A stretch of DNA of 64,000 nucleotides from Epiperipatus broadwayi (GCA_028023455.1 JAQFVV010006222.1:1-64000); one strand, 5' to 3'. Numbered from the stretch's first letter, positions 1-11,540 are shown. Program-made: numbers and translations. The notes: a model not told the origin generated them from the sequence alone.

Positions 1-2150
1 CATATCCAGTGTTAAAAGCTTTAGATAGAAAGATAGTGGGACAGCAATTATATGCTTTACTTGTTTGTATGTTAATAAATCTCAAAAAGAGCAGTACACA
101 CATTTAATATTTAAAATTTTAATTTTTCTTTAAAAAGCAAAGTTATAACGCATACGTATAGGCAATGTATGTGTAAACTATTTCATTGTTTTATATTTCA
201 AATATTCAACATTTTAACTTTCTTTAAAACTAACTTATGCTTGATCAATTCTACTATCTTATTCTATACATCTATTTTTCTTTTCTATAATTGTAGTTGG
301 GATTTAAAAGTTACAGATTTAATTTTCAATAATAGGGTTATAATTACTAAGCTAGCAATTATATTATTTAATGTTAGTTTATGAATGATTTGAAAGAATG
401 AAGGATGTGTGTACATTACATACAGAAATTTACATTTACTAAATATTGAAAGAAAAGGAAGGATTAAATCTGTCAAATTATTTTTTTGTACAATTTTTTG
501 TTAAAAGAGGAAATCTGTTTAATCAGATATCGATCTTTGTAGCAATTTTTTTTTGTAAATAATTGTTTTTCACTTTGGGAGCTTATAATGGGTGAGAGCT
601 CTAATTTTGAAATTGTCTTATCTTAAGATCTAAAGAAGGAAGCTCAAAGATTTGAAATGTTACCTGGATGTTAAAAAAAAAAAGAGAAAAGAAAGGAAAT
701 AAGGATTAAGTTTATTTTTTTTTAAAACAAAAGTGTCTGGAAAAAGGATTAAACTTTTCAGTTGAAAAATAATTTAGTTGAAAATAAATTAGAGATCTAA
801 TTAAAACAAATTTGTCCAAAAATAGCAAGTGACGCTATCTCTGATTGGTTAAGTTAGCTAAAAATTGGAAAAAAAAGCTGTCTGGAATTATTTTTTTTTA
901 TTATGATTCAGATTATCCTATTAAATTGAATGTTGAAAATATAAGAAATGTCTGGCTAGAAAAATTATATATATATGTCCCATCTTTGCTGACCATCTGG
1001 GGAAGCTGCACATCACATAGGAAAGAAAAGATGTTGTGTCTAAAATAATATTCTACACCTTTCAACTGACCAGAGAAATAAGATGTTTTTAATAGAAGGA
1101 AGAAAGCATTCACCTGCATTCGATAAAAGATGAATTAATCTACTGATAAATATTAATCATCAAGTCCAATTAATTGTTCCAGCAACTGATTTTAAACTCA
1201 AGAAAATTTATAAATGTGAAAACAACCGCTGTATTTCATCCACTAAGAATCATGCTTGACAGGAAGAGAAGAAAAATTAATATAATGATTTCCAAATTAT
1301 CCATTAAAGCAAATAACCTCAATAGAGTCATCATCATCAAGTAGTTATACACCTCAAGAAAGAGATTGTTCCCACGTAAAACGGAAATGGTAGCTGCAGA
1401 AATATAGACATTATACAAGACAAGTTTGAACCCTTGGAAATTCGCCACAAACAAAAGATCGGTAATATGACTTTTATATCTATTTTCTTTATAATATCAG
1501 TCATAATAAACATTTTAGCAATAAAGTGGTATATTTTATTTAAAGAAATTTTAAAGACTATTCAGATCGATTAAAACAAGAATGTCTTACTAATAATAAC
1601 TTTGAGCTTCATAAATGATCTTGAATGTATGAAAATTATTTGTTTATTAATTTTACAGTTATGAAAAATATTAATGTGTAAAACAATTTTTTTTATGGTG
1701 TTATGATTTTAGTTTTAACTAATATATTATTATTATTTTGGTTTTAAATAATATTTTGTTATTATGGGATAAAACATACACATACATAATGATATTTTTA
1801 TATGTGTATAATTGCGAGTGAATGTGAAATAATAGGTGGTGTTAAAATATTAAATTATTTTGTCTTGAGAAAGTATAGATTTCAGCGCTTGGAAGGGAGG
1901 GGGAGATAATGATTTAAAACTCTTTTCTAAAACTTGCTCTTTCAATTCTACTAACATTTTTTTTACATTCTATTTACATGTTAGATTTTTAAAGTATGTG
2001 TGCTAATGAGCAGATAATTTTTTTTTCTCTTGAAATACTTTTCTCATGGAGTGAAAATCATGGTCAATGTGATGTCCAACTTAATACAAAATACATTTGA
2101 AGGGAAAGGGGGAAGAACTTAAAATTAATCTGAGGATTGTTATATAATCA

Positions 2151-2221
<71 letters not shown>

Positions 2222-3192
2222 TGTCAATTTTCATATTTAGCTAGAAATTTTTATGTATATGTTAGAAATGTAGTAATAAATATTAGTTTGTTTTATTAAA
2301 CGAGGCGTATATATTTCATTAAGTGTAGTCTTTGTTAAGTGTGATTATTCATCATCTTCAATGGTTGAATATTAGTTATTTAAGATATAAGTAAATATGC
2401 TAAAATTAAGCAATAATTATGAATTTCTTCATAAAATTTAGTTTTATGTTTAGGCTTAGTCCTAGAGCTGTAGTTGAAACCCTTGTCATTATTGTTATTA
2501 TTATCATCATCATCATCGTCATCAATGTTTTAATTAATGAACTGTTTAACTGTTTAAAGGCCATAAATAAATATTGATTTTATAATATTTAGTGATTTCT
2601 TAGTATTATTATAACCACATACCATCATCTATTTCATGCAAGGATGAGTGAATTGCCATCCTAAATTAGTTATATATAATCTGAGCTAGTAAACTTATAA
2701 AAACATTGAAACACATTTGTTATGCTAAGGTCTGAGAAATGATTTATGTCTAATATACTCCACTTTGGTTTGAAGATGTTTAACTTTTGCCTAAATATTA
2801 GTGCGTATAGTGATATGGCTCAAAAGGCAAGATTTCTCATTTTTAATTAGAAATAAAGTACCAAAAGAGGGGATTCAAACCCGGTACATGTGAAAGGTTA
2901 TTGGATATAACCGTGTCTAGATTCAGATAATCTAGTGGCACCCTGCTAGACCATATTCACTTAGTATTTGTTTAAACATGCACTTAACATCAAACCAAGA
3001 AATGAAAGTGGATAAGATCTACTGTCTGTATACCTGAGTTATATTTTATTGAATTACTAGTGTACTCACCTCATGTGATTTCATATACCTGAGTTATAAT
3101 ACTTTTTATTAATAATTTGTTTATAATTCTTATATATATATTTTGGACTCAGGTATGGTAATATCTTTTGAACGACCTTTAATTAAGTTACA
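1..3192 (+). repeat. 5' LTR (first ~129 bp lie outside the window)
   Basis: This stretch matches 7220-10363 almost base for base, with scattered substitutions and small indels. The main length difference is the ATT microsatellite at 2151-2219, which is much shorter in the other LTR. It ends in CA at 3191-3192, one base before the primer binding site. Near its 3' end ATACCTGAGT and ACTCAGGTAT form an inverted pair that could fold in the RNA. Short ORFs here are shared with the other LTR only because the LTRs are near identical, and I see no sign of selection on them. Confidence 0.85.
2151..2219. repeat. (ATT)n microsatellite in 5' LTR
   Basis: About 23 ATT units. The corresponding position in the 3' LTR (about 9373-9390) has about six units. 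Both LTRs are normally copied from the same template at insertion, so the length difference arose afterwards. Confidence 0.95.
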
Positions 3193-3193
3193 A

Positions 3194-3210
3194 TGGCGCC
3201 CAACGTGGGG
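3194..3210 (+). promoter_or_regulatory. Primer binding site, tRNA-Lys type
   Basis: TGGCGCCCAACGTGGGG lies one base after the 5' LTR. From known tRNA sequences it complements the 3' end of animal tRNA-Lys (CUU) including CCA. This fixes the LTR boundary and the plus orientation of the element. Confidence 0.85.
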
Positions 3211-4516
3211 CTTGATATTTACCATATACCTGAAAAAGGGAGTCTATAGAATGATAGGAGATGTGTGGTTAAAAATAGAGAAATTTTTTAGTAAAAATTT
3301 TTTTTTTCAGTAAAAATTTTTTTTTTGTCTTACAAAATTTTCTTGGCCAAACAGTCTTATTTTAGATGATGATGTTTAATATGATTTAATTTTTCACTGA
3401 TGATGATAAAATGGGTACAGACATAAAACAGCTTGTTTTTTTTATCAATTTTGAAAATAGAGATGAATATCACAACTTAAGACAAAGGTGAAATAAATAA
3501 TAGATTTTGTTTTTGTTGTGGAACATTAAAGTGATTTATTGCCAGATAGGATAGGCATAGTAATAGTGATGAATTATGGGATAGTAGTCTCATGTGTGTT
3601 TGGGGAGTTCATTTTGTAAAAAGTCTATAATTTTGGAGGTTTGATTCGATGGTTGATCGTTGGAGTTTGGTTGGTTAGATTGCAGTTTTGAGGATGAGTG
3701 AAGAGTTTTGTCAATGCCTTGAGAATGCTATGTATTTCGTGTAACTTATGAATGCTCAAACCCATTCACTGATCCAACCCAATTTATATGTTATCTTTAT
3801 TTTATCATGAAGCAGTTAACAGAAGGCCTGCCATGATATCAGCCTATAAGTCTCAAAGAGAGAGAGCACGGCATAGTTTTCCAATCCAGTTATATGTTAT
3901 TCTTATGTTATCATGAAGCAGTTAACAGCAGTCCTGCCATGATACCAGCCTATAAGTCTCCAAGAGAGAGAGCAAGGTTTCGTTTTTGTAGTTTATAATA
4001 AGCAGGGCATTCCTTGATACTTGCCACATAAGACTCCAAGAGAGAGAGCAAGGCATAGTTTATCTATTTTAGCCCCTAAGACTTAAAATACTTCTTTTAT
4101 TGCAACAGAGTTTGTTTCATTCAATCAAGGGTTGTAGTAGTTAATAGTGACCGAATTGGGATGATCTTCTGAGTGCTCGTGATACATTGTGTGATTATAG
4201 GGTTGTGACTGAATTCTTTTATTTATCTCAGGATTGTGAACTACTAGTCATTCTGTGGACTGTCAATATCTGTCGGATTTCTAGAAGAATGGATGAATGT
4301 ATAATTTGGGCTATTACAGACAGACATGCACTATATAGATTATTGTTGTGTAGTTCATTAAATAAGGATATTAAAATTTTTTTTTGTTGTATTGTAATGC
4401 ATAATAAGGTGAAAATCAAATCAGTCAGTTGGTCAGAATAGGTGTCAGACAGGGAGAAGATGTGTAGATTTTTGATGGTCAGGGAAGTACAGATGGGATA
4501 TATATAGTTTTATAAC
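3211..4516 (+). other. Retrotransposon leader, non-coding, with 107-bp tandem repeats at 3774-4057
   Basis: There is no convincing reading frame between the primer binding site and the first gag-like ATG. From 3774 a unit of about 107 bp (CCAAYCCARTTATATGTTAT, then a CATGAAGCAGTTAACAG segment, ending in AAGAGAGAGAGCA) occurs twice in full, with a second start at 3881. A shorter third copy lies at about 3991-4057. Leaders of LTR elements carry dimerisation and packaging signals, and repeated purine-rich hairpins could serve that purpose, but this is inference. Confidence 0.6.
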
Positions 4517-5376
4517 ATGAGTGAACTAAATTATAGTATGGAAGAGGTTATGGAAGAGGAAGGCGCCCCAATACCAGGAATCAGTGATCGTTTTCATATT
4601 GAAGAAGAGGATAGGGAAAGCTCAAGAAAAAGAGAAAATAGAGGAAAATGCCTCTAAAGTCAGTAGCAATAATAAGGCCTCTAGTATAGAAATGGTAGAC
4701 GAGGAGCCAGAAGTAGGTCAGGATCAGATAGAAAAGATAGCACCATCAGACATGGACATGATAATGCAGATGCTCAGAAGTATGAGAGAGGAGAGTAAGC
4801 AAAGTATGATAAATCTAGAACAAAAGATGGAGAAAAGTATAATACGTCTAAGAGAAGATAGTAAGCACAGTATAATAAGTATAGAGTCTAAGAGAAGATA
4901 GTAAGCACAGTATAATAAGCATAGAGAGTCTAAGGGAAGATAAGAAACAGCTCATAGAAAGTTTAAGAGATGATAAAAAAGGCATAGAAAGTGTAGAAAG
5001 TTTAAAAAAAGAGGATAAGAGGAGTGAAGATGACATAAAAGAAAATATCAATAGCTCTGTTGAAAACAACAGTAAAATTCGTATAGCTTTGGGAGATAAA
5101 ATAGAGAAACATGGGAAAAGAGCCTCAATTCCTGGAGTTGATAATCTTTATAAACAAGAGGATGGAGAGGTTGTAATGGGATTAGAAGTTACCATAAAGG
5201 TAAAGGGGATAATAACAAGTACTGAAGAGTTTCAGATTCGAATAAAGAAGGAAGCACTATCAGGTATAAAATTGACCAGACTGATGAAAGATTGTATGTA
5301 TCAAAACATACAAGAAGATTATAACAAATCCAAAAAAATAAGGAAAGTCTGGAACAAAAGGTTTGTCGTTCTGTGA
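4517..5376 (+). pseudogene. Frameshifted gag-like coiled-coil ORF
   Basis: The first ATG after the leader is at 4517 and begins MSELNYSMEEVMEEE. The reading continues through frame changes. One is near 4615 in a purine tract, leading to a frame reading QEKEKIEENASK to EDSKHSIISIES. Another is near 4893, where one copy of a repeated segment reads ATAGAGTC while its neighbour reads ATAGAGAGTC, so two bases appear lost. The last is near 5340. The product is highly charged and rich in Glu, Lys, Ser and Ile, with 14-residue repeats of the type LREDSKHSIISIES, as expected for a coiled coil. Position after the primer binding site and coiled-coil character suggest a gag N-terminal region. No zinc knuckle was seen. 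It could instead be a novel accessory ORF. Confidence 0.5.
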
Positions 5377-6779
5377 AAAGATGGATAGAAAGTCTAAGAG
5401 AGGATAGCAAAAAGAGTGCAGAAAGTATAATAGAAGGTAGTCAAAGATTAGAAGATAATGCTGAAACCTCTTTAGAAGATAGAGCAGGAGAGATGGGTGA
5501 ATATGTTAGACTTGTAAAACGGAAAGGTAGTCAGAGCTTACCAGTTTTAAAAGATAATCTGGATAGTCCAACCACTGATAATAAAGAAAATAATGTAAAG
5601 TTAGATACACTGATAGAGAATAGGCTCCAAGAAGTAGAAAAGCCAATAGTAGCCATAATACCAAATCTCCCAGTAAAGAAAGTAAATGAGATGATGACCA
5701 AAGAGCAGATTGGGATAGGTCATGAAGTGAAAAGAAGGAAAAGAGAGTTGGAGGAAAAACTTCATGCATCCGATAAGATGATTGATTTAAGAGAGGCAAT
5801 AAGGGAGATGAAACCAGTTATTTTAGAAAGAGAGCAAAAGTTTCAACAGTCTGTAGTTCTCAATCTAGTAACTAACCAGCATGTGTGGTTTCAAAAATCT
5901 GTCTTCTTAAATAGATTGGAGATACCTTATATATGGTATAGAGAGGCAATCTCTCTGAAAAATGTAAATCTCCAAATCTCTCTGAAAAATTCAACTGCTC
6001 TGGAAAAGTCAAAAATAAGTTATATCTGGTACAGAGAGGCAATCTCTCTGAAAAATGTAAATGTCCAGTGTGTATCAGACAGAGAATCAATCTCTCTGAA
6101 AAATTTAAATGCTCTGTTAAATTTAAGTGTGCCTTATATTTGGTACAAAGAGTCAACCTTTTTAGAGAGTTTAAAAATAAATTATACATGGCACAGAGAA
6201 TCAACCTCTCTGGAAGATGTAATGAATTATATCTGGTACAGAGAGTCAATCTCTCTGAAGAGTTTAAATGTCCATTATATATGGTACAAAGAATCTATCT
6301 CTCTGAAAAATGTAAATGTCCAAATCTCTCTGAAAAATTTAAATACTATGAAAAAGTTAAAAATAAATTATGTCTGGTACAAAGAGTCAACCTTTCTAGA
6401 AAATTTAAAAATAAATTGTATATGGCCCAGAGAATCAATCTCTCTGGAAGATTTAAGGATGAATGATATCTGGTATAGAAAGCCAATCTCTCTGGAAAAC
6501 TTCAAAGTGCCTTATATATGGTACAGGGAGTCAATCTTTCTAGAAAATTTAAAAATAAAGTATGTATGGTATAGAGAGTCAATCTCTCTGAAAAACTTCA
6601 AGGCATATTATGTATGGTACCAAGAGTCCATATTTGTAAATGGAGTTTGTAATAGGAGGTTATATAAAATAATTCCTCCAGATATGTTTTATAAATATCC
6701 AGTCAAGATGAAAAATGGAAATATTAAAAAGGGACTGGATGTACATGTGCAATTTTATGCAGACCACGATATTATTTGA
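5343..6779 (+). CDS. Repeat-rich ORF of LTR element, function unknown
   Basis: The frame is open from about 5343, where it reads ESLEQKV; the first start-like codon is a GTG at 5373, so it was probably joined to the upstream gag-like frame. Residues ~1-170 (from 5373) are charged and coiled-coil-like (SLREDSKKS, KRRKRELEEKL). Residues ~185-420 are about fifteen copies of a 16-residue unit, consensus YIWYRESISLKNLKVP, with a nearly invariant Trp at unit position 3 and Glu-Ser at 6-7. A unique C-terminus follows (PPDMFYKYPVKMKNG). The DNA unit is 48 bp, a multiple of three, so other frames also stay open across long stretches and openness alone proves little. The regular amino-acid pattern could still be a beta-rich repeat protein. 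I do not recognise the family. It occupies the place where pol would be expected. Confidence 0.45.
   Translation, partial: ESLEQKVCRSVKRWIESLREDSKKSAESIIEGSQRLEDNAETSLEDRAGEMGEYVRLVKRKGSQSLPVLKDNLDSPTTDNKENNVKLDTLIENRLQEVEKPIVAIIPNLPVKKVNEMMTKEQIGIGHEVKRRKRELEEKLHASDKMIDLREAIREMKPVILEREQKFQQSVVLNLVTNQHVWFQKSVFLNRLEIPYIWYREAISLKNVNLQISLKNSTALEKSKISYIWYREAISLKNVNVQCVSDRESISLKNLNALLNLSVPYIWYKESTFLESLKINYTWHRESTSLEDVMNYIWYRESISLKSLNVHYIWYKESISLKNVNVQISLKNLNTMKKLKINYVWYKESTFLENLKINCIWPRESISLEDLRMNDIWYRKPISLENFKVPYIWYRESIFLENLKIKYVWYRESISLKNFKAYYVWYQESIFVNGVCNRRLYKIIPPDMFYKYPVKMKNGNIKKGLDVHVQFYADHDII
5925..6640 (+). repeat. 48-bp coding minisatellite, about 15 units
   Basis: Units share TATATATGGTACAGAGAG and CAATCTCTCTGAAAAA. 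Some are truncated or carry small internal changes, but nearly all indels keep the frame of the ORF at 5343-6779. Confidence 0.85.
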
Positions 6780-6904
6780 AAAGAAAAAAGCCATTTCAAA
6801 TTACTAAAAAAATAGGAGAGAATGCCTTTATGCTTGCTACTCTTGATGGGAATAAGGGAACCTATAATGCTAGGAGTTTGATCCCTTATACTTCAGCAGA
6901 ATAG
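6722..6904 (+). pseudogene. Integrase C-terminal tail relic of Ty3/gypsy type
   Basis: In the frame starting at 6722 the sequence reads RPRYYLKRKKPFQITKKIGE, then NAFMLATLDG and a C-terminus ending in RSLIPYTSAE before TAG at 6902-6904. The pattern (basic residues, P-F-Q, K-IG-NA, then a short tail) resembles the C-terminal GPY/F-like end of Ty3/gypsy integrases. It overlaps the end of the repeat ORF in another frame and is followed by non-coding DNA up to the polypurine tract. The rest of pol is absent. This suggests that the element descends from a gypsy-like parent by loss of most of pol. The match is from memory of the family pattern only. Confidence 0.45.
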
Positions 6905-7075
6905 CCTGGCAAAGATCTCCAAATAAATTACTTTTAGGTTTTCTAATGAAAAATATATTTACCAGTAGTTAATTTTTTTTTATATATATTATAAGTGTTT
7001 ATTATTATTAGTGTATTTATTAGTTAGGATTTTTTTTTAAATATAGTTAAAACAAAAGTGCTGATGATTTTATCC
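6905..7075 (+). other. Short non-coding stretch before the polypurine tract
   Basis: A+T-rich with runs of T. No ORF or repeat seen; it is the 3' untranslated part of the element. Confidence 0.5.
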
Positions 7076-7089
7076 AAAGGGGGAGAAAG
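7076..7089 (+). promoter_or_regulatory. Polypurine tract
   Basis: AAAGGGGGAGAAAG directly precedes the TG start of the 3' LTR, as required for plus-strand priming in LTR retrotransposons. Confidence 0.85.
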
Positions 7090-7090
7090 T

Positions 7091-10000
7091 TGTGCCATTA
7101 CAATTTAGTCACTAGATAAATTTATAGTAATGTGCATGTAGAAAAGGTAAACCAAAATCATCATCACATTTTTATATAACCATAAAAGAAGCTGTAGGGC
7201 ATCCAAGTTCAAACCCTACCATATCCAGTTTTAAAAGCTTTAGATAGAAAGAGAGTGGGACAGCAATTATATGCTTTACTTGTTTGTGTGTTAATAAATC
7301 TCAAAAAGAGCAGTACACACATTTAATATTTAAAATTTTAATTTTTCTTTAAAAAGCAAAGTTATAACGCATACGTATAGGCAATGTATGTGTAAATTAT
7401 TTCATCGTTTTATATTTCAAATATTCAACATTTTAATTTTCTTTAAAACTAACTTATGCTTGATCAATTCTAATATCTTATTCTATACTTCTATTTTGCT
7501 TTTCTATAATTGTAGTTGGGATTTAAAAGTTACAGATTTAATTTTCAATAATAGGGTTATAATTACTAAGCTAGCAATTATATTATTTAATGTTAGTTTA
7601 TGAATGATTTGAAAGAATGAAGGATGTGTGTACATTACATACAGAAATTTACATTTACTAAATATTGAAAGAAAAGGAAGGATTAAATCTGTCAAATTAT
7701 TTTTTTGTACAATTTTTTGTTAAAAGAGGAAATCTGTTTAATCAGATATCGATCTTTGTAGCAATTTTTTTTTTTTAAATAATTGTTTTTCACTTTGGGA
7801 GCTTATAATGGGTGAGAGCTCTAATTTTGAAATTGTCTTATCTTAAGATCTAAAGAAGGAAGCTCAAAGATTTGAAATGTTACCTGGATGTTAAAAAAAA
7901 AGAGAAAAGAAAGGAAATAAGGATTAAGTCTATTTTTTTTTTAAACAAAAGTGTCTGGAAAAAGGATTAAACTTTTCAGTTGAAAAATAATTTAGTTGAA
8001 AATAAATTAGAGATCTAATTAAAACAAATTTGTCCAAAAATAGCAAGTGACGCTATCTCTGATTGGTTAAGTTAGCTAAAAATTGGATATAAAAAGCTGT
8101 CTGGAATTATTTTTTTTTGGTGATTATGATTCAGATTATACTATTAAATTGAATGTTGAAAATATAAGAAATGTCTGGCTAGAAAAATTATATATATGTC
8201 CCATCTTTGCTGACCATCTGGGGAAGCTGCACATCACATAGGAAAGAAAAGATGTTGTGTCTAAAATAATATTCTACACCTTTCAACTGACCAGAGAAAT
8301 AAGATGTTTTTAATAGAAGGAAGAAAGCATTCACCTGCATTCGATAAAAGATGAATTAATCTACTGATAAATATTAATCATCAAGTCCAATTAATTGTTC
8401 CAGCAACTGATTTTAAACTCAAGAAAATTTATAAATGTGAAAACAACCGCTGTATTTCATCCACTAAGAATCATGCTTGACAGGAAGAGAAGAAAAATTA
8501 ATATAATAATTTCCAAATTATCCACTAAAGCAAATAACTTCAATAGAATCATCATCATCAAGTAGTCATACACCTCAAGAAAGAGATTGTTCCCATGTAA
8601 AACGGAAATGGTAGCTGCAGAAATATAGACATTATACAAGACAAGTTTGAACCCTTGGAAATTCGCCACAAACAAAAGATCGGTAATATGACTTTTATAT
8701 CTATTTTCTTTATAATATCAGTCTTAATAAACATTTTAGCAATAAAGTGGTATATTTTATTTAAAGAACTTTTAAAGACTATTCAGATCGATTAAAACAA
8801 GAATGTCTTACTAATAATAACTTTGAGCTTCATAAATGATCTTGAATGTATGAAAATTATTTGTTTATTAATTTTACAGTTATGAAAAATATTAATGTGT
8901 AAAACAATTTTTTTTATGGTGTTATGATTTTAGTTTTAACTAATATATTATTATTATTTTGGTTTTAAATAATATTTTGTTATTATGGGATAAAACATGC
9001 ACATACATAATGATATTTTTATATGTGTATAATTGCGAGTGAATGTGAAATAATAGGTGGTGTTAAAATATTAAATTATTTTGTCTTGAGAAAGTATAGA
9101 TTTCAGCGCTTGGAAGGGAGGGGGAGATAATGATTTAAAACTCTTTTCTAAAACTTGCTCTTTCAATTCTACTAACATTTTTTTTTACATTCTATTTACA
9201 TGTTAGATTTTTAAAGTATGTGTGCTAATGAGCAGATAATTTTTTTTTCTCTTGAAATACTTTTCTCATGGAGTGAAAATCATGGTCAATGTGATGTCCA
9301 ACTTAATACAAAATACATTTGAAGGGAAAGGGGGAAGAACTTAAAATTAATCTAAGGATTGTTATATAATTAATTATTATTATTATTATTCATGTCAATT
9401 TTCATATTTATCTAGAAATTTTTATGTATATGTTAGAAATGTAGTAATAAATATTAGTTTGTTTTATTAAATGAGGCGTATATATTTCATTAAGTGTAGT
9501 CTTTGTTAAGTGTGATTATTCATCATCTTCAATGGTTGAATATTAGTTATTTAAGATATAAGTAAATATGCTAAAATTAAGCAATAATTATGAATTTCTT
9601 CATAAAATTTAGTTTTATGTTTAGGCTTAGTCCTAGAGCTGTAGTTGAAACCCTTGTCATTATTGTTATTATTATCATCATCATCATCGTCATCAACGTT
9701 TTAATTAATGAGCTGTTTAACTGTTTAAAGGCCATAAATAAATATTGATTTTATAATATTTAGTGATTTCTTAGTATTATTATAACCACATCCCATCATC
9801 TATTTCATGCAAGGATGAGTGAATTGCCATCCTAAATTAGTTATATATAATCTGAGCTAGTAAACTTAAAAAAACATTGAAACACATTTGTTATGCTAAG
9901 GTCTGAGAAATGATTTATGTCTAATATACTCCACTTTGGTTTGAAGATGTTTTACTTTTGCCTAAATATTAGTGCGTATAGTGATATGGCTCAAAAAGCA

Positions 10001-10363
10001 AGATCTCTCATTTTTAATTAGAAATAAAGTACCAAAATAGGGGATTCAAACCCGGTACATGTGAAAGGTTATTAGATATAACCGTGTCTGGATTCAGATA
10101 ATCTAGTGGTGCCCTGCTAGACCATATTCACTTAGTATTTGTTTAAACATGCACTTAACATCAAACCAAGAAATGAAAGTGGATAAGATCTACTGTCTGT
10201 ATACCTGAGTTATATTTTATTGAATTACTAGTGTACTCACCTCACGTGATTTCATATACCTGAGTTATAATACTTGTTATTAATAATTTGTTTATAATTC
10301 TTATATATATATTTTGGACTCAGGTATGGTAATATCTTTTGAACGACCTTTAATTAAGTTTCA
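7091..10363 (+). repeat. 3' LTR, complete, about 3273 bp
   Basis: It begins TGTGCCATTACA and ends AAGTTTCA, with TG...CA termini. The boundary comes from comparison with the 5' LTR, where identity stops at the primer binding site. Downstream is a TA-rich stretch. No conserved ORF was seen. The LTR is very long for an element with a 3.9-kb internal region. Confidence 0.9.
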
Positions 10364-10378
10364 ATATATATATAGTTT

Positions 10379-11540
10379 AAAAGGGGGGAAAGGGCAAAAT
10401 GCTGTATTCATTCACTTCTAATACTATAAATATTGTTTATGCTTAATAAAATTCTTTTTAAAACTAGAATTCAATAAAAGAAGTTATAGCATTAATCTTC
10501 TCAATACATTGTCTTTATCATAGTCTTTGTTTAGCGTAATTATAATGTTAACATTTTACTAAAACAAAAATCATCATAATACTCATCTTCATCAGGAAAG
10601 TCATCACCTTTATAGGATGGCAACAAATCCTTGTCCATTTTGCTATGAAAATCACTTTAAGGCTAAAAAAATATTTTTTAGAAATACATTATCCAAGATT
10701 TTATTTATTAAAGAGAGCCTATATATTCACATAAATATACATAAAAAATTATATGTTCATTTTTCATAAGATCAAACTACATTTAACCATTGGAATTGCA
10801 GATTAGTCCAAAGACTATGTAATAGCCCCAATATCTGAAGATCTTTGTTCAAATCTTCTAATGTTCATATGTCATGATTTCTTGATTAATGAATGATTCA
10901 AATATGATTTACTTCATTTATCTTGCTTAGCATCTGAATCTAGGACTAAAGTATGACCTGAATGATGGAGTTCAAATAATCTGTTTCCCTGCTCTTAAAA
11001 TGTAAGACACCCAAAATTCTATCAAAAAAACATGACCAAAAAGATTATTTATATCAACAATTATTTCTAGGAGCCATTTTGATTAAATTGTTTTCTCAAT
11101 CAGTAATATTTGGAAATAAATGGCAGCATTACTGTATCTAAAATACTTAATACATTTTTTAAAGTAAAACTGTAAGTTATTTATTTTAATATCTCTTTTC
11201 ACATAAGTAACAAATAATCTTAAGCTTGTTTCAAAGTTATTAAAATCCTTGTGCCAAACATTATAGAGGTATGAATTTTATGCTTGTTTTACAGATAGTA
11301 TGCCCTTATATAGAGAGAATTTTACAAAACATTCATCTTTAATTTCAATCTTCAATAAACACTGTTTCTTCCAAAATGTTTGTTTTTATCCCCATGTTAT
11401 ATTATTCCATTAGTTTCTCTATACTAAACTTTTTGGGTATTTTTCTCTAAAAATAATGTTTTATGAACATTTTCTAAAGAAAATCTACTTCATTTTTATA
11501 TTTTAGGTAAAAAATAATTTCAATATACTATAGCATCTTA
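10379..11540 (+). repeat. Unclassified dispersed repeat, copy 1
   Basis: Starts with an AAAAGGGGGG motif just after TA-rich DNA. Similar sequence recurs at 44779-45740 and in part at 46285-46640. Shared landmarks in order are GTTTATGCTTAA, TCATCTTCATCAGGAAA, CAACAAATC, ATGAAAATCACTTT, ATTTTGATTAAATTGTTT and ATCTAAAATA. No coding capacity was seen. The LTR element ends 16 bp upstream, so it appears to have inserted at or in the edge of this repeat. Confidence 0.6.

Larger units (their letters stand above)
1..10363 (+). mobile_element. LARD-like LTR retrotransposon, 5' end outside window
   Basis: Two long direct repeats (1-3192 and 7091-10363) flank an internal region of about 3.9 kb. The internal region starts one base after the left repeat with a lysine-tRNA-type primer binding site and ends with a purine-rich tract, so the repeats are LTRs. 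The right LTR runs from TGTGCC to TTTCA. The internal region holds gag-like coiled-coil reading frames with several frameshifts, a repeat-rich ORF and an integrase-tail-like relic. No protease, reverse transcriptase, RNase H or integrase catalytic core was found in any frame. It therefore looks non-autonomous, resembling large retrotransposon derivatives. LTR divergence is low by eye, roughly one to two per cent, which points to fairly recent insertion. The 5' flank is missing, so a target-site duplication cannot be checked. Confidence 0.85.

Noticed and set aside
2858-2970. Reverse B-box-like GGATTCAAACCCGGTAC plus TAGTGGCACCCTGC inside the LTR (also at about 10030-10140)
   Set aside because: Could be a SINE captured in the LTR, but A-box, length and orientation are not consistent, and the two copies are just the two LTRs.
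5872-6249. Minus-strand ORF across the same repeats
   Set aside because: Same cause: a 48-bp unit without stops in that frame. No independent evidence.
6068-6466. Alternative frame through the 48-bp repeats with RINLSEKFKC, faintly like the zinc-finger linker HTGEKPFKC
   Set aside because: The period is 16 residues and not 28, and the Cys/His ligand pairs are absent. All frames are open only because the unit length is a multiple of three.
169-8675. Short ORFs on both strands within the LTRs that look conserved between two places
   Set aside because: They are the same LTR sequence copied at insertion. Near identity reflects recent duplication, not protein constraint, and composition is typical of A+T-rich DNA.
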